Source: Nectonema munidae (lineage: Eukaryota > Nematomorpha > Nectonematoida > Nectonematidae). Taken from it: a DNA stretch of 64,000 nt. The position numbers and the translations under genes are program-made. Each line of letters starts with the position of its first letter. The first letter of the stretch is position 1. This document shows positions 22,568 through 35,221 of the stretch, piece by piece. The stretch is taken from NCBI GenBank assembly GCA_030549495.1, contig JAUIRK010000106.1, positions 1,537,461-1,601,460 on the forward strand. The letters are read 5' to 3'. The notes under the pieces are model-generated. The model did no database searches, was not told the DNA's origin, and saw only the letters and a program-made list of their open reading frames with translations.

Positions 22568-22860
22568 AATGATACTAAAAGAATTGGAAACCAGTCATGA
22601 TAACTCAAAAAGTGCATCTTCCGTTGATTTATTCGATAAAAACCAAATTGTTTACCTGAAAAGAAACCAATTTTTGAAAGGTAGTCAAGTAATTTTTGGT
22701 GAAGAATTTTTTCAAATATTCTAGTAAAATTTGATAATATCGAAATAGGTCTATAAGATTGAATTAGAATGAATGGACTATTTGATTTTAAGACTGGAAT
22801 TTTTTTAGATGTTTTCAATTTTTCTGGAAAAACTTCTTTATCAACGACATTGTTATTAAT
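22568..22860 (-). pseudogene. Non-LTR retrotransposon RT fragment
   Basis: The minus strand reads IPVLKSN, then SYRPISILSNFTRIFEKILH and FFSGKQFGF. These are the first conserved blocks of CR1/Jockey-type reverse transcriptases (YRPISLL..., FEK, QFGF). Only about 80 codons remain. It is cut at 22567 by an unrelated sequence rich in ggcgaattttcc motifs. Confidence 0.75.
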
Positions 22861-23384
22861 ATGTGCCGTAATATGCTTCTAATAGCAACAAGGCTGTAAA
22901 TTATGAATTTTAGACTAATTTCATCTTCTCCATATGCCATTTAATTTTTTAGAGATGAGATTGATAAAACGATATAATCATATGGTATTTCATCAAAGTA
23001 AATGGACTAAACTACTGAGGGTAACATTTCATCAAAGAGGATTTGATTGCATCAAATAGAAGACAAATGCTATAGATAGAAACTGTTTGTGCAAACATAT
23101 TTGGCGTCTAACTAGAGAACTAACGAATTCATTAACTAGCTCACAATGTTAACCAAAGACTGCGGCCCCATATTGCGTTGCTTTTGTAATTTACTTAACC
23201 TGTATCATTTAAAATAATGTCTCTGTGTGGATTCAATGTCGTGTTCCAAAAGTCTTGAGCTTTAAGTTTTTCGATTTATCGTTTTCCTCTTTCCTTATTA
23301 TTTTGGTGTATTATATATTGGCTATTTAATGTTTTAGGTACTTGAACACATAATTTAAGATTAGTATTTATCTATGTTATTCCC

Positions 23385-23817
23385 ATGAATGAAGATAATC
23401 CTGATTCCCTGGTATGCTTATTTGTATTTGAAAAAAACATTCCTATGATTGTTATTTACATTTTAAGGTTGTTACATCAAAAAAGAATAATTCGAAGAAG
23501 CACAAACTCATTTCTGACTCCTTAACTAAGAAAAAGAAGTGCCTTCCCTATCTGTAAATTGAAACATTTAAGCTTTTGCCTGAGTGACTTTTTCCAATTC
23601 ATTTTTAGAAGGAAGTATAACTGTGATGGGGATGAAGTTTCCCAAAATTCAAAGTCTCACCATGAAATTTCAGCTCAAAATCCTCTAAGTCAAGTGTTCG
23701 GAAACTCCATCCTCAATAAGAACATCATTAATCTCGATTCTGAGATGATTTCATCTTTAGTTCAAATTAATTTGCAAAATCCACTCTCTCCACCATTTAG
23801 CGATTCCTTTGATTCAT
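23385..23817 (+). CDS. F-box/WD40 gene (FBXW7/archipelago-like), exons 1-3
   Basis: Three candidate exons with small introns: 23385-23411 (ATG start, MNEDNPDSL, donor GTATGC), 23468-23553 (acceptor ttttaag, Lys-rich KKKKCLPYL, donor GTAAAT) and 23609-23817 (acceptor atttttag). Splicing keeps one frame and gives a low-complexity, Ser/Asn-rich, basic-then-neutral protein start. I place the exon-3 donor at T|GTATTT (23818) because its phase (1 nt) matches the next exon at 33120; otherwise the frame would run to a TAA at 23838. The N-terminal half of FBXW7 proteins is disordered and poorly conserved, so the link to the downstream D domain and F-box rests on strand, order and phase. cDNA could show a different first exon. 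Confidence 0.55.
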
Positions 23818-24084
23818 GTATTTTTACTGACTATTCATAATTAATACTCTAATTATTTTAGAAATGGTTTTTGCCCACCTAGTCATAGAATTTTGCTATT
23901 TTTAAACTGAAAAGCAAGTAAATAACTGTATCTGTAGATATAAGAAGAACTAAATGCCTTAGTGAACATTATGCTTACTTAACCTAATGCCTTTTGCATA
24001 TTCAACATAATCGCATAATTTGTTGAACACCTTCTTAGAAAAAATTTGCGCTTTTTTAACGAAAAAGCTAAATGTTTTTCTTCG

Positions 24085-24118
24085 ATCATTAGTCATATGT
24101 TTGCAATCGTTAGTCATG
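24085..24118 (-). repeat. Left subterminal repeat of the IS630/Tc1-like element
   Basis: gatcattagtcatatgtttg followed by caatcgttagtcatg is the inverted counterpart of the 21-bp repeats at 25432-25494 on the other side of the transposase. Confidence 0.6.
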
Positions 24119-24256
24119 TTATGGTTTTTTATTGGTAATATATTTGTAATAAGTCAGACTTTCCATTACGCTAATTACTGTAACTCTAAGGTAAAATTAA
24201 TAATGTATAAATAAAAAATAATATAAAATTTATTAGAAAACACAAAAGTTTAAGCT

Positions 24257-25255
24257 TTATTTCATAATAACTTCACCACTTTCAGATCTGATAATATATC
24301 CAAGCATTTTTCTATACAAAGATTTGCAATCATCAGAAGAAATTTCATTGAAAATGTTGTTTATTAAATCTTTCAATTCTTTTTCATTGTTTGCTCCCCC
24401 TCTATTAACTTAACCTTTCCATACAGAAAAACGTTTTCAATTGGATTTAAAAAAAGAGAGTAAGGTGGAAGATAAAACAATTTCATGTCTTTGGTAACAT
24501 CAGACAACCCTTTATAGTAATGAATCTTTATCAAGTATGTATATTGGATCCATGTTTTTTCAGCGCATGACTTTTCAATCTCAAGTAAAGGAGCTTTAAA
24601 AACTTATCCATTAACCGCTGCATCGCAAGTTTTGTAATACACAATTCCATTTTTGTTCATGGCTCCAACAACAGAAATATTTCTGCTTCAAGCGTTAGAA
24701 ACAGCAACATAAGTTGAACAACCTTTTTTCGCGGCCTTTTTTGACCGTGATGAAACAGAAAAGCCTAATTCATGGATAAAAACAAAGTTTTCATGTCGTG
24801 TTTCGGCTTCTAAATTTTTAAATTTGGCAGCGTATTCTTTTCTCTTTACAATCGTACTTTCACAGTTTCTTCTTTCTGGTACCAAGACGATGTTTTTAAT
24901 TCTATAATGAAAGGTTTTCAAACATCTATCAATGGTTCTTGTGCTTACCTGTACTTTTAATTCATTCATTATTTTTTCTTGAAGCTTTGACAGAGTGAGT
25001 AATGGATACTCATCAACTCATGATTGAATGAATAATCATTTTTCCTTCTTTCAACTTTGATCTTCGTTCACCTCCACGTTTTTGATCATCAATTTGACCT
25101 GTTTTCTCCCATCGAGATACAATTTTTGACACAGTAGTTTGATGTAAATCCAAATTTTTAGAAATACTCGTGATAAATTCTCCATCTTTTACTCTTTTAA
25201 TCACGAGATTTTTAACTTCATTAGAAATTCGCTTACGAGATTTAGATGCACACTA
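24257..25255 (-). pseudogene. IS630/Tc1-like DDE transposase, broken
   Basis: Minus strand from ATGATGAAT at about 25266, with an early TAG. Then comes KSRKRISNEVKNLVIKRV, a helix-turn-helix TTVSKIVSRWEKTGQI, KVQVSTRTIDRCLKTFHYRI and FVFIHELGFSVSSRSKKA. Family members have Asp in the IDE/LDE position where this copy reads IHELGF, so the first catalytic Asp is probably lost. Further on are VVGAMNKNGIVYYKT, LPPYSLFLNPIENVF (third acidic residue region) and a C-terminus ending SGEVIMK at 24257. Several stops and shifts are present (25015, 24685, 24610, 24410). It sits inside intron 3 of the F-box gene, in the opposite orientation. Confidence 0.75.
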
Positions 25256-25431
25256 ATTCATCATGAAATTTTTTAGCAACGGCTTAGAGTTTGAAAAAAC
25301 AAAATGACTGACTAAAGATCAAGTATGATGAAGGCAAATAACAGTTGAAAAATAATGATTTAAATTTATTTTTGCATCTTTCATATCTGTGCGAATTGAT
25401 TCATCAAGCAACTTGTCATAACATGACTATT

Positions 25432-25497
25432 GATTGCAAGGATATGACTTACGATTGCAAAGATATGACATATGATCGCAAACATATGACATATGAT
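25432..25497 (+). repeat. 21-bp tandem repeats, three units
   Basis: Units start at 25432, 25453 and 25474. The consensus is gattgcaaagatatgacatat, with a fourth partial unit. Because the inverted motif lies on the far side of the transposase, these are probably subterminal transposase-binding sites of that element. Confidence 0.8.
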
Positions 25498-25865
25498 CGA
25501 TAAACCTTTATATAAAAAACAAGATGCTGGATATTTTTCAAGAAAAAAGGAAAATGTTTCACTTTTCATTAGAAATTGCTGGGTTTTCACAAGTTTTGCA
25601 GCCTTTTCAGTAGAAAGCAGTTTACATGTTTTTCGCCACATGATAATACTATTTGAAACGTTCGCTCCCAATCTGTAATCGCTGATCGATTAGACATCAA
25701 ACTGAATGCCAACTTGTAAAATCCTTTATTCATTATCTTCAACAGACAATGTTTTTGTCTGATTTGACGGTTTGGTTGTTATTTTTTAATTTTACAACTC
25801 CTCATTGGTTAATAACTCTCCTGTACAGTCAAGTCTTGGAAATTTTTATTTTGTTCAGCATTTAT

Positions 25866-26050
25866 ATCAAAAAAAAACTTTTATAGAGTCACGGGCTTGG
25901 CGAATTAACATCTGTTGATTTGTATAGCTAAAAATGATTGCATAATGTCAAACTTGTATCAAGAAAAAAACGTTTATCGAGTCACTCTGCTTGGCGAAAC
26001 ATCCGTTGATTTGTATAGCTAAAAATGATAAAATATATTATTGCATAATG
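25866..26050 (+). repeat. Imperfect 93-bp tandem duplication
   Basis: The block atcaaaaaaaaacttttatagagtcac...gcttggcgaa...gttgatttgtatagctaaaaatga is followed by a second, slightly diverged copy starting about 25957. Each copy is followed by ttgcataatg. Confidence 0.75.
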
Positions 26051-26358
26051 TATTATTTGGCCCATTACCTACTCGTCCATACGTGTACCTTGTTGCGGGT
26101 ATACTATACACCTATATTGTGACGTATTCAGAAAATTGTTTGGCGGGTGGGGGGGGGGCTTTTAAAAATATTCATAATTAGGTTGTTATTATTAATGAAG
26201 TTGGACTTTTAAAAGGCAATTCGTATTACGTTGAATTTGTAATTTACAAAAATAACTATTTTAAATAAACTAGAAGGCATTCAAATATAAAAGATGGATA
26301 CTTCATTTCAAGAAAATGGGGCTATGTCTTTTTTAATTTTTTTATATAATATTTTTAT

Positions 26359-28476
26359 TAGAGCTGTGGAATTTAAAGATTAATTGATCGATTAATCGTT
26401 AATTTATTTTAACGATTAAAGTTTTCTTTAACTATTAATCAGATTAAATTTTATTTTTTAGACTATCTAAATAAATAAAATGGCGACAAAAGAAAAACAA
26501 TTTAATAAATATAAACCAATTTTTGGCAAATTACATAATCATTTTGATTTCAAATTGTTGGATGATGGTAATATTAAAAATGCTGCCAATGTTTATTGCA
26601 TTCATTGTAACAAATCGTTTGCATATCATGGATCTAACACATCCCTTACTTATCACCTTCAAAACAAACACTCGCTACAATATTCGAAACTTCAACATGA
26701 AAAGTCACTTTCATTCAGTCAGAGTACAGCGGCGTCACCATCGACTTCCAAGCAAACTACTTTGAGTGCGTTTTGTCGTACACTCGATCAACCCGTGAGT
26801 GCTACGGTACAACGTGACATTACAATATCACTTGCAAAATAGATAGCAAGCAGTGGCAGACCAATATCGATGAAGATGAGGATGAAGGTCTTCAGCAAGT
26901 ATTACGCATATCGCTTCAAAATTCTGCTTATAAACTACCTTGTCGGCAAAAATTTGACTGAGATGTTCAACGCTAAAATGGAAAACATTAAGGAAGCAGT
27001 GAAAAATTCAAAAGCAATTGCACTAACGTCTGATTTTTGGACATCTTTAAGAAATGAAAGTTATTGTGGAATCATTGGCCATTGGATTAATGATGACTGG
27101 AGTTTAAAAAGTGTTGTTCTAAGATGCGTTAATGTAGTTGAACGTCACTACTCTGCCAATGTTGCTAAGTTATATAAACACTTTGCAAAAGACTGGAATA
27201 TAACAGAAAAGATCCAGGTTATAGTAACTGACAATGCACGGAATATGATTTCCGCTGTTATTCAAGCAGGTTTTTCACATATTCCTTGTTTAGCTCATAG
27301 CCTACAGTTAAGCATACTGAATGAATTTAAAGCTGCAGATACCGAAGTGTTGTTTGCAAAGTGTCGAAAAATTGTGGGACATTTTAAGCATAGCCCGATC
27401 AATACAACTGAATTGCAAAATTGTTTTGACTCACCATTTCGTAAGCTACAGCAAGATGTTCCAACAAGATGGAACAGAGTTCTTTATATGCTGCAAAGTT
27501 TGCTGCAGGCTAAAGAGGCATTAAATCTTTACATGTCAACCAAAGAAAAGTACTATGTCGGTTTGAAACTGTTCGATTCTGATTGGAAAAAAATGTCAAA
27601 ATACGTCAAAGTTTTAGACATGTTCCGCCAGGCTACAGTTCTGCTAGGCGGTGAAAAATATGTGATATGTAGCTGTGTATTGCCATTGTTATCTTTTTTA
27701 ACAAAGCATATGAGTGTGAATGATGATGATTTAGGTTATATAGCTAGATTCAAAGAAGCCTCAATTAATGACTTTAACAAACGTGTAGCTGATAGGAAAA
27801 ACATTGCCGTTTTAAAGATTGCGACAGCACTTGATCCACGATATAAAAACTTGAAGTGCTTATCAGATGATGCAAAAGAACAAACTTGGCCTACAATTAG
27901 CAAATAAAGATTGGCTGAAGACAAACACACAAGATAATTCTAATAGTGTCAATAACATTACATGCGAAACAAGTGAAAAGCATTTCAAGTTGATGGAGGG
28001 AGACTGACTCAGACTCACAAGAAGATGCCGAAAATGTTTTTGATGAAGTACAACTATATAAAATGGAGAAAAAAGTTGCGGAATCAGTTGATCCACTACA
28101 ATGGTGGAAACTTAATGAATATCGATATCCAAAATTGGCATTATTTGCTAAAACTGTACTTTGCATACACCTGCTACTTCAGTTCCGTGTGAACGATTAT
28201 TTAGCTCTGCTGGTTACATTGTTAAAACGCGTTCATCACTTGGACCAAATACTGTTAATATGCGTGTGTGTCTACGTAGCTGGTTATCTCACGATATTTG
28301 AAAGAGAAAACGCTTATTACACTTCCTAAATTTAAATTCAAATGAAAAATATGTTAAATAAATTTGTTAGCAAATGTTATAAACTGATGTTTTGATTTAA
28401 TCGAAATTAACTATTAATTAATCGTTAATATAAAAAAAGTTAACTATTTAAAATAAATTAATCGTTACCAGCCTTA
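26359..28476 (+). mobile_element. Nearly complete hAT element (BED-finger type) with perfect TSD
   Basis: ATTTTTAT is directly repeated at 26351-26358 and 28477-28484. The ends are TAGAGCTGTGG at the left and CCAGCCTTA at the right (inverted, imperfect). Subterminal regions are full of ATTAATCGTTAA-type motifs on both sides. The 2,118-bp length and one + strand transposase gene make it almost full length. Confidence 0.9.
26480..28372 (+). pseudogene. hAT transposase with BED zinc finger and hATC domain
   Basis: The 120-codon first part starts at ATG 26480 and has a BED finger: VYCIHCNKSF (C-x2-C) with SLTYHLQNKH (H...H). After a stop and frameshift (26840-26960; the bridging block reads SIDEDEGLQQVLRI), a 345-codon stretch from 26870 shows ALTSDFWTS (first Asp region), VIVTDNARNMISAVI (second Asp region), IPCLAHSLQLSI and DVPTRWNRVLYML. 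LKIATALDPRYKNL follows near its end. After another shift near 27905, DPLQWWKLNEYRYPKLA leads into the hATC dimerisation motif, in a second frame as SVPCERLFSSAGY. At least three lesions are visible, so the copy is inactive, though only lightly decayed. It lies in intron 3 of the F-box gene, same orientation. Confidence 0.87.
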
Positions 28477-28919
28477 ATTTTTATCATAATTAGATTGATA
28501 AATATTGTCTGATAAGGTATGAAATGGAACGTTTAAAATTGTTAGCATCTGAAACTATAATTCATATTAAATTTGAAAAACAAAATTATCAACATTTAAA
28601 TGCTCATATTTTTTCTACAATAAAAAAACGCAAAATTTTAATCCATTTCAAAAAAACTAAAAGACAATTTTGATCTTAAAAAAGACATTTTGAACTCAAA
28701 ATGGTTTATAACTGTCAAACCTCGATAGTCCGTACGATTCCATTACTTGAGTATTTTTCCGGTTTGCTAGTTTTCTGTTTCAATTGATTTTGTTTGTATA
28801 TGATTCGATATAATGCATATAAAAAAGTAGTCATAAATCGTAACTTTCAATTTCCGGTAATGCTATTTGTGTAGATCTTATAAAACATTTTTTAATTTAA
28901 AATAGAGTAATTTTCATAT

Positions 28920-29830
28920 ATACCATTTTCACGTTCCGTCGCACCTTTTTACAATTCAAACACACCCTTTTTCAATTCCGCTAACACCCTTTTGCAATTT
29001 TGTTATATCTTTATTAATTTTTTTTGAATATTTCAAGATTTACTTATTATTTGAAAGAAAGATTAGTTATTCAAAATTAAATTATATTTAAAAAAATTAG
29101 AAACAAAATTTCCGTAAAAATAAGTGTGTTTCAGTATAAATTTTCTTAGATATTGTCCAATTTTATTTGTCACTAATGAGGTAAACACTCTTACTAAATC
29201 AAAAAAACGGCCTAAATTTAATAAATATTCAAAAAGTACAATTTAGAATTAAAAAAAATTAGAACTGGAAACTATAAAATTATTATTAGTGTAAACATGC
29301 AAATACAAAAAATTAGATTAATTTTTGTTTAACTTGTAAAAAAGTTGATTATTTGGCTTGATTTTTGATGAACTAACTATAAAATTCATCAAAGAGTTAA
29401 CCTTTAAGATTTTGATTTCAATTTTAAAATGAAGTATTTATCGCCTTATTCTCATATGCTCAATTGCTCAATGCAATTGAATACGCGTTTTCCAAAATGA
29501 AGTAGAACTCTAAACACTTTTTAAGCAAAAGGAATGTGAAATAAATGACTTAGCTCAAGGTATTCAGCTATCAATATATACTAACGGCTGTCAGATATTT
29601 TCACCACGTATCAGCAAACCCATAAAAATGATTAATAGGCCATGAATTTATTCAAATGTTTTTTTTTAATTTTGTTCTTTAAAATATTTTGTCCTTGAAT
29701 AATTGAAATTTCTTCATATGCAAAAATAATGCTTAAATCTTAAAACCTACAAGAAAAATTGCAAAAATCCATTTTCTAAATTGCAAAAGGATGTAACGGA
29801 ATTGCAAAAAGGTGTATAAAAAATACTTCT
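28920..29830. mobile_element. Inverted-repeat element with internally repeated ends, copy 1
   Basis: The left end has three successive ~22-bp motifs of the form gcaccttttt acaattc / acacccttttt caattccgct / aacacccttttgcaatttt. The right end (29755-29822) has the inverse: attgcaaaaggatgtaacgg and aattgcaaaaaggtgtat. No coding sequence was recognised between them. The borders are approximate. Confidence 0.6.
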
Positions 29831-30045
29831 ATATTTAATGTTTTTACTCGAACTTTGAAATGAAGCCCTTAAATTTTTTAGTTTTAAAGTTTATTTTTTG
29901 TAGGCATTTTATGTAAAAAGTTAATTCTTCTAATTTTTATACCACTTCCCAATATTCAATTTCCGGTTATATGTGGATTCAGCAATAATTTTGTTCTCAA
30001 TGAATTCATCTGCTGAATGCGGTTTCTGTATTATCGACTTCTGAC

Positions 30046-31485
30046 CAGGGGCGCACATCATTTATCAATCGATACAATTTAATCAATGAAATTGTCAGAC
30101 TCGCGTTAAAAATTTTTTCAACAAAGATCACTTTTTATCTTTATCAGTACGTTTTTTACATTTTATAACATTTGAAAACTTTAATTTTTTCAAGTCAAGA
30201 AATTTTTTTTCAATAGCTATTTGGGAATGAATATTTTGACTAGCTATTCCGTTTAAAATCAAAAATACTCTATTTTTTAATATTTGAGCATAAATATTTT
30301 TTATGATGTTCGATTGTTAATATTTGTAAGTAACTGTAAGTAATTTGTAAGTTTGATTGATTTTCTTAAAAAATGAATATCACCACTGAATTCAGCATAT
30401 TTGAAAATGGGTATATATGTGTAAAAACTTTATATACTTATTTAGATAAAAAGTTCCTTTTTGACATGAGCTGTCACATTTAGATCAATTTTTTGACATG
30501 TTTGATTGATTTTCATAAAAAATGGAAATCACCACTGAAGTCAGCATCGTTGAAATATATATGTAACATTAAAAATATTTATAAAAACTTATTAATATCT
30601 GAGAAAAATAGGGGGCACTTTACGCCCCCAGCACTTGAGCGGACAAATTTTGCCAAGCACTAATAGGGTTAAGATATTAAAAGAATCACATTAACAACAT
30701 TTTTGTTTTTTAATTATTTTTTAAGACGATGACATCAACGGTTTCTTTCAAAGATGTCAAAAAATCAATTAATTTAATTAATTTGTTTGAAATTTTTTCT
30801 TGAGAAAAAATTAAGTAAAATATAAAATAAAATTTTAGATGGCCTAAAATCAAGATAAGTAAAATAAATTAAAAAAATATAAACCAAAAATTTTATGAAA
30901 TTTGAAGAAAAAGAATCAAGCAAAAAATTAAAATTTAAAAAAGTTGTGAATTAGCCTATTAATAATTCTAAAATTTAAAAAAATTTCTAGGCAAAAATTT
31001 TCAAGATATTTATGCTCACCCTAACCCACGAGGTTCCAACTTGAAAAAATAAACAATTTGCCAATTAATAATAATTATCGACTGATAGGTATTCGACTAA
31101 AGTTCTTATCGGTGCATCTCTAGTTCCAAACATATTTTTAAGTGTCCATTATTCCAAACAAACAACCTTTACCTTATATCAATGTTAATTTACATCAAGG
31201 GCGCACATCCGAGGGTGGGGGCGAAAAGCGTATCCCCCCCCCCCCCCAATAATTTTGGATTTTTTTACACTAGTGTATATGCGTTATGTAATTAAAATAT
31301 TTTCGCTGGAAGTATAGTTTTTAAATTTCATCAATTTTGTAAAAAAAAATATATAAGCAGTCTTATAAATTTACGTATGCGCTCTAAAAACACTATTTTA
31401 AAGGATTGCTTGAATATTTTGTCTCCTGTGGTATTTCCAGACCGGTAATTTTGAAAATCAATAATTTTGAGGATGTGCGCCCCTG
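30046..31485. mobile_element. Composite hAT insertion bounded by one 8-bp TSD
   Basis: CTTCTGAC stands at 30038-30045 and 31486-31493. The left end CAGGGGCGCACATC and right end GGATGTGCGCCCCTG are inverted repeats of the 17502 MITE family. A second left end of the same family (CAAGGGCGCACATCC) begins at 31196, and another hAT terminus (ATCGGTGCATCTCTAG) ends near 31123. A TTAA-type terminus (CTAATAGGG|TTAA) lies near 30662. The 1,440 bp therefore hold several nested non-autonomous elements, with no ORF. Confidence 0.75.
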
Positions 31486-32189
31486 CTTCTGACTAAGAAT
31501 GATTCTCTGTTGACCGAATCAAAATCTAGATCCATTGCACATTAAATATGAATGAATATTCACCATGCTATTCTTTTATAAGCTAGTATATTATCCACTC
31601 TGTTGAATATATTATAGCTATCGACTATATTTATGATGTTGATGTTTTTTAATGAGAAATAGATAGTTAAATTAGATACATCACAGCTAGAATAATCAAT
31701 GGGAAAGTTTTTGCTTCTTAATTTTTTTGTCCCTTTCATTTGTCCCTTTGATTAGAAGATTGTTTTTTTCGTATCCCGCATCAGCGTTTAGATGTTGCTA
31801 ATCATGAATGATTCATTGAAGTATCGTAGTCATCTTGAAACAAAAAGGATAGAAGTCTTTCTTTTTATCTTTTTGATAATTAGATCAAAGAAATTAAATT
31901 ATTCAGCCATCAGCACGAATATCTACTTCAGCAGTAACCAGAATACTACTTTTTTAATATTAAATACATGGCATGGAATTGTTTAGTGAAGTTAACAGTA
32001 TCGAAACACGAATTCTTATTCAATAGAGTCAGTAGTGAATTTAATGCTAATATAATTGTTCGAATCTACATTTCACGTATTCAATTGTCGCTCATGAAAA
32101 AGAGATATTTTATTACCAGCATATAGTTGGCTGATGTCCTGTTTTCCAGGAATTGTCCCAGTTTTGTCCGTCACTTCATAAAATAAGCC

Positions 32190-32650
32190 CCAGGAATATA
32201 TTCCATTTCTAACACTTTTGCAAGTGAAACACAACAGCCTTTTGCAGTATGTTTTTGCCTGATCTAAAAAAAATTTTCGAAAAATATTTCAACTGTTTAT
32301 ATAAAATGATAAATACTTTAAAATAAATAATTAATATCAACTTTGCTCTCATTTATTGCCTTAAGTTTTCGTGTTTTAACTTTGAGTTGATTGTAGTTGC
32401 AAAACGTAAATTTAAAACTAAAAAATAATACCTCTAATTAACTCATGAATCATGTCATGACTAAACGAGATTCTTTGAAGAAAATCTTTTTTAAGAAATA
32501 CTTTAGAAAAACGAATAAAGAATATATATATAATACATACCCGAAATTGCGACGAAATTGGAGGGCGCGATTATTTTGTAAAAAGGTTCGAGGAATTACA
32601 AAAGAGTGCCATGAAACTGCAAATGATGTAGAAGAGTTCCGGCAAGTTTT
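32190..32650. mobile_element. Inverted-repeat element with internally repeated ends, copy 2
   Basis: It begins with ccatttctaacacttttgca and cagccttttgcag, and ends with gtaaaaaggttcgaggaatt, acaaaagagtgcc and gcaaatgatgtagaagag. This is a diverged version of the motif set at 28920-29830. A 69-codon open frame at 32445-32654 lies on it and is probably not a gene. Confidence 0.5.
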
Positions 32651-33119
32651 ATAGTTTCAAAAAAGGAGATTTGAAAAATCTAACTTTAAATATCATTGAT
32701 TATTATTATTATCTTTTATTCTGTTTTTACTTTCATATATTGTTCACATATGAATTATTTTTGTAAGGACTATTTTGTTCTTAAGGTAAAATCCATGTTT
32801 GCCGCTGAATGTTTTATATTTCAAAAACTTCAAGTTAATTCGTATTTCTGATTGTTAGTCAATAACACCTATGAATAATTTTAAAACATTTTTCACTAGC
32901 CTCTCTCTAACATTCTCTTTTAAAATTGTCCTGCCCTGCTAATAGTTAGAATAATGTGAATGGCCCAAATATTTTGTTCTATGACCACATCTTCAAGCTC
33001 TTATCATCTTTTTGGATCATTACTTTATTTTGCATAGTAGCGAAGGAATAGTTAAAATAAAAACAGTAAAAAAAGAATAATTTCTTTCTTTCATCTCGGT
33101 TTTTCATTTTTTTCCATAG

Positions 33120-33331
33120 GGATAGCTTCTTATGACGAAATGCAGGATGACAACGCCCTAAATAACGAAATTAATTGTACGGAATTCAAATTTAACGACA
33201 TTTTTACGCCATCTTTCCCATACTCTGCATCTCCTGTTAATGCTTCCAAAAACCATTCCAATAATTCTACTTCAAATTTACTCTGCGAAAAGAATTTAAC
33301 AGAATTGCACAACTGGATCAAGACCTTTGAA
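33120..33331 (+). CDS. FBXW7-like gene, exon 4
   Basis: The acceptor is tttttttccatag (AG at 33118-33119) and the donor GAA|GTATAC at 33332. The 212-nt exon is open throughout in the phase set by exon 3. It encodes a Ser/Asn-rich segment and ends ELHNWIKTFE. FBXW7 proteins have a similar L..W(I/L)K.F segment directly before the dimerisation domain, and the next exon continues this alignment (SW...). The ATG at 33140 is internal and need not be a start. Confidence 0.7.
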
Positions 33332-35221
33332 GTATACTTTTCAGTCTTTTTCTTTGCATTTTTCCCTTAAGCCTTCTGATGTAAGTTCTAAAAATCATAA
33401 GACCTGTATCTGTATTCTCAACTTGATTTCCTGGAAATGGATATTTGATCTTTTTGAAGGGGAGAAAGTATGATTTCTATCTTTCTGTTCCTTTTATCAA
33501 TTTATAAGTGCGTAAAAATTTATATTTATTTCAAATGTACACATCATGTGCTACACGCTGTGCTACCAAAAGCCTCTGAGTGGGTGGCTCTCGTGGGGGC
33601 ACAAATTATATGTATTGATGTATAAGAGATAAAAATGGTTGCGTTGTTTTTATGTGTTAGTTGAACTATTAAGTGGCGGCCAATTAACAGCTAGCCCGAA
33701 TGGCATTTTTGCCTGAATGTACTTTTATTTTTCTGAATGTACTAAATTGGTTTCTATTTTTTAATGAGTTCAATAGATTCTAAGTATAAACCTTCATTTA
33801 TTTATATCTATTTTATATATTTAAAAGTTTAGTCTTTTTTTGTCACACAAGAGATATGCAAACTCTACGATATGATTGGATAAACAGTTTGCCAATCATT
33901 TAAAAGTTTTAACCAAGAAAATTAATTTTTAATTCTTTTTAATCTTTGGGCGAATATAGATACGAGAAAGATGAGTTACCGGGTATAGCTAGTAATTTAT
34001 TAATAATTTGCTATTCCTTGAAAACTTTGTGCTTCATAAATACAACCTAAGAAACTTACAACCAGGGTTCCAGACTCTGAGTCGGAGTCAGAATCTTGTG
34101 GAAGCCCCGAAAGAAATGTGCCCTGGACTCCTAAAATTAAAATATTACCGATTCCTAAATGAGGCTTAATGTATAACATCTTGAAAAGCTATTGTCGGCG
34201 TTAGGATTGTAGTTAGTGTTAGGGTTGAGCTTTGGTTTAGTGTTAGTGCAATCGTACATACATACATTTGCATATACATTTTTTTACATTCTTGAGACAA
34301 TCCTTCCTATTTATTTCTATTAATGCACGCCTGACACAAAAACATCTAGGCATACTACGAATACGCACATATTGACATTAGATACCCATACACTGAAATA
34401 CTTCAATCTCAAAAACACGTATTGCTAAAAAGAGAAAAAAGCTTTGAAATGCAAATGTTTCAAAGTCTGCCTAAACTGTCTATGAGTTTTGCATTTTTAT
34501 TACTCTTGATATAATTTTCTTTTTTTTTAGAACTAGATGCATATTTTCTTATTCCCTGTTGATGTATATCGTTTTGTACGAAATATATTCGAACACAAAA
34601 AAATTTCTTTTCCATTTTAGCCTTTTGAAATTTAGTCACGTGGTAGCCATCATCCAGAACTATTTTAGGCATGTTTTTTTTCAAAATTTGAAAAGATACA
34701 TAAATCATATCTTATATCATTGAATAGATTTTTTGTATGTTGTGGTTATAAGCTAAGAGTTGCTTTAAAACTTTATTTCAAAGGCGGTTTTTATTTTAAG
34801 ATAAATTAGGCAACTCATCATCCCTTTTTCCTTATATTGATTTAAACTCAAAATACATGGCCTATCCATTTTTCTGTTCCTCATTATCACATTAGTTCAA
34901 CTCATCAATTTTTTGAGAGATTAAATGCTTGTTCTAGGAAACTTTTTCCGATTAATCTAAAATTTGGTATCATCTCTAAGACATCCATTCTAATTTTCCG
35001 GTGTGGAATTTTCAGAATCTTACTTATCCGAGAACTATGCAATTTTAGGTTCAAATCGTCGATTTTTTTTCCTTCTAATTTCTTATCTGACTTGATATTT
35101 GGGTGTACGAAGTTATATTTTTATGGGAACCAAATTTTTCCTTGACTTTCATGAACGTAACTTTTGAGGAGTGGATGGAATTATATGATGTCTGGAGAGT
35201 ATAGACAGAGAGTGTATTTGC

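Noticed and set aside
25432..25497. CRISPR-like array
   Set aside because: The 21-bp units abut without spacers and sit beside a transposase in a eukaryotic sequence.
26523..28166. Several 60-90-codon frames within the hAT at 26359-28476
   Set aside because: They lie on other frames of the transposase gene and show no motifs.
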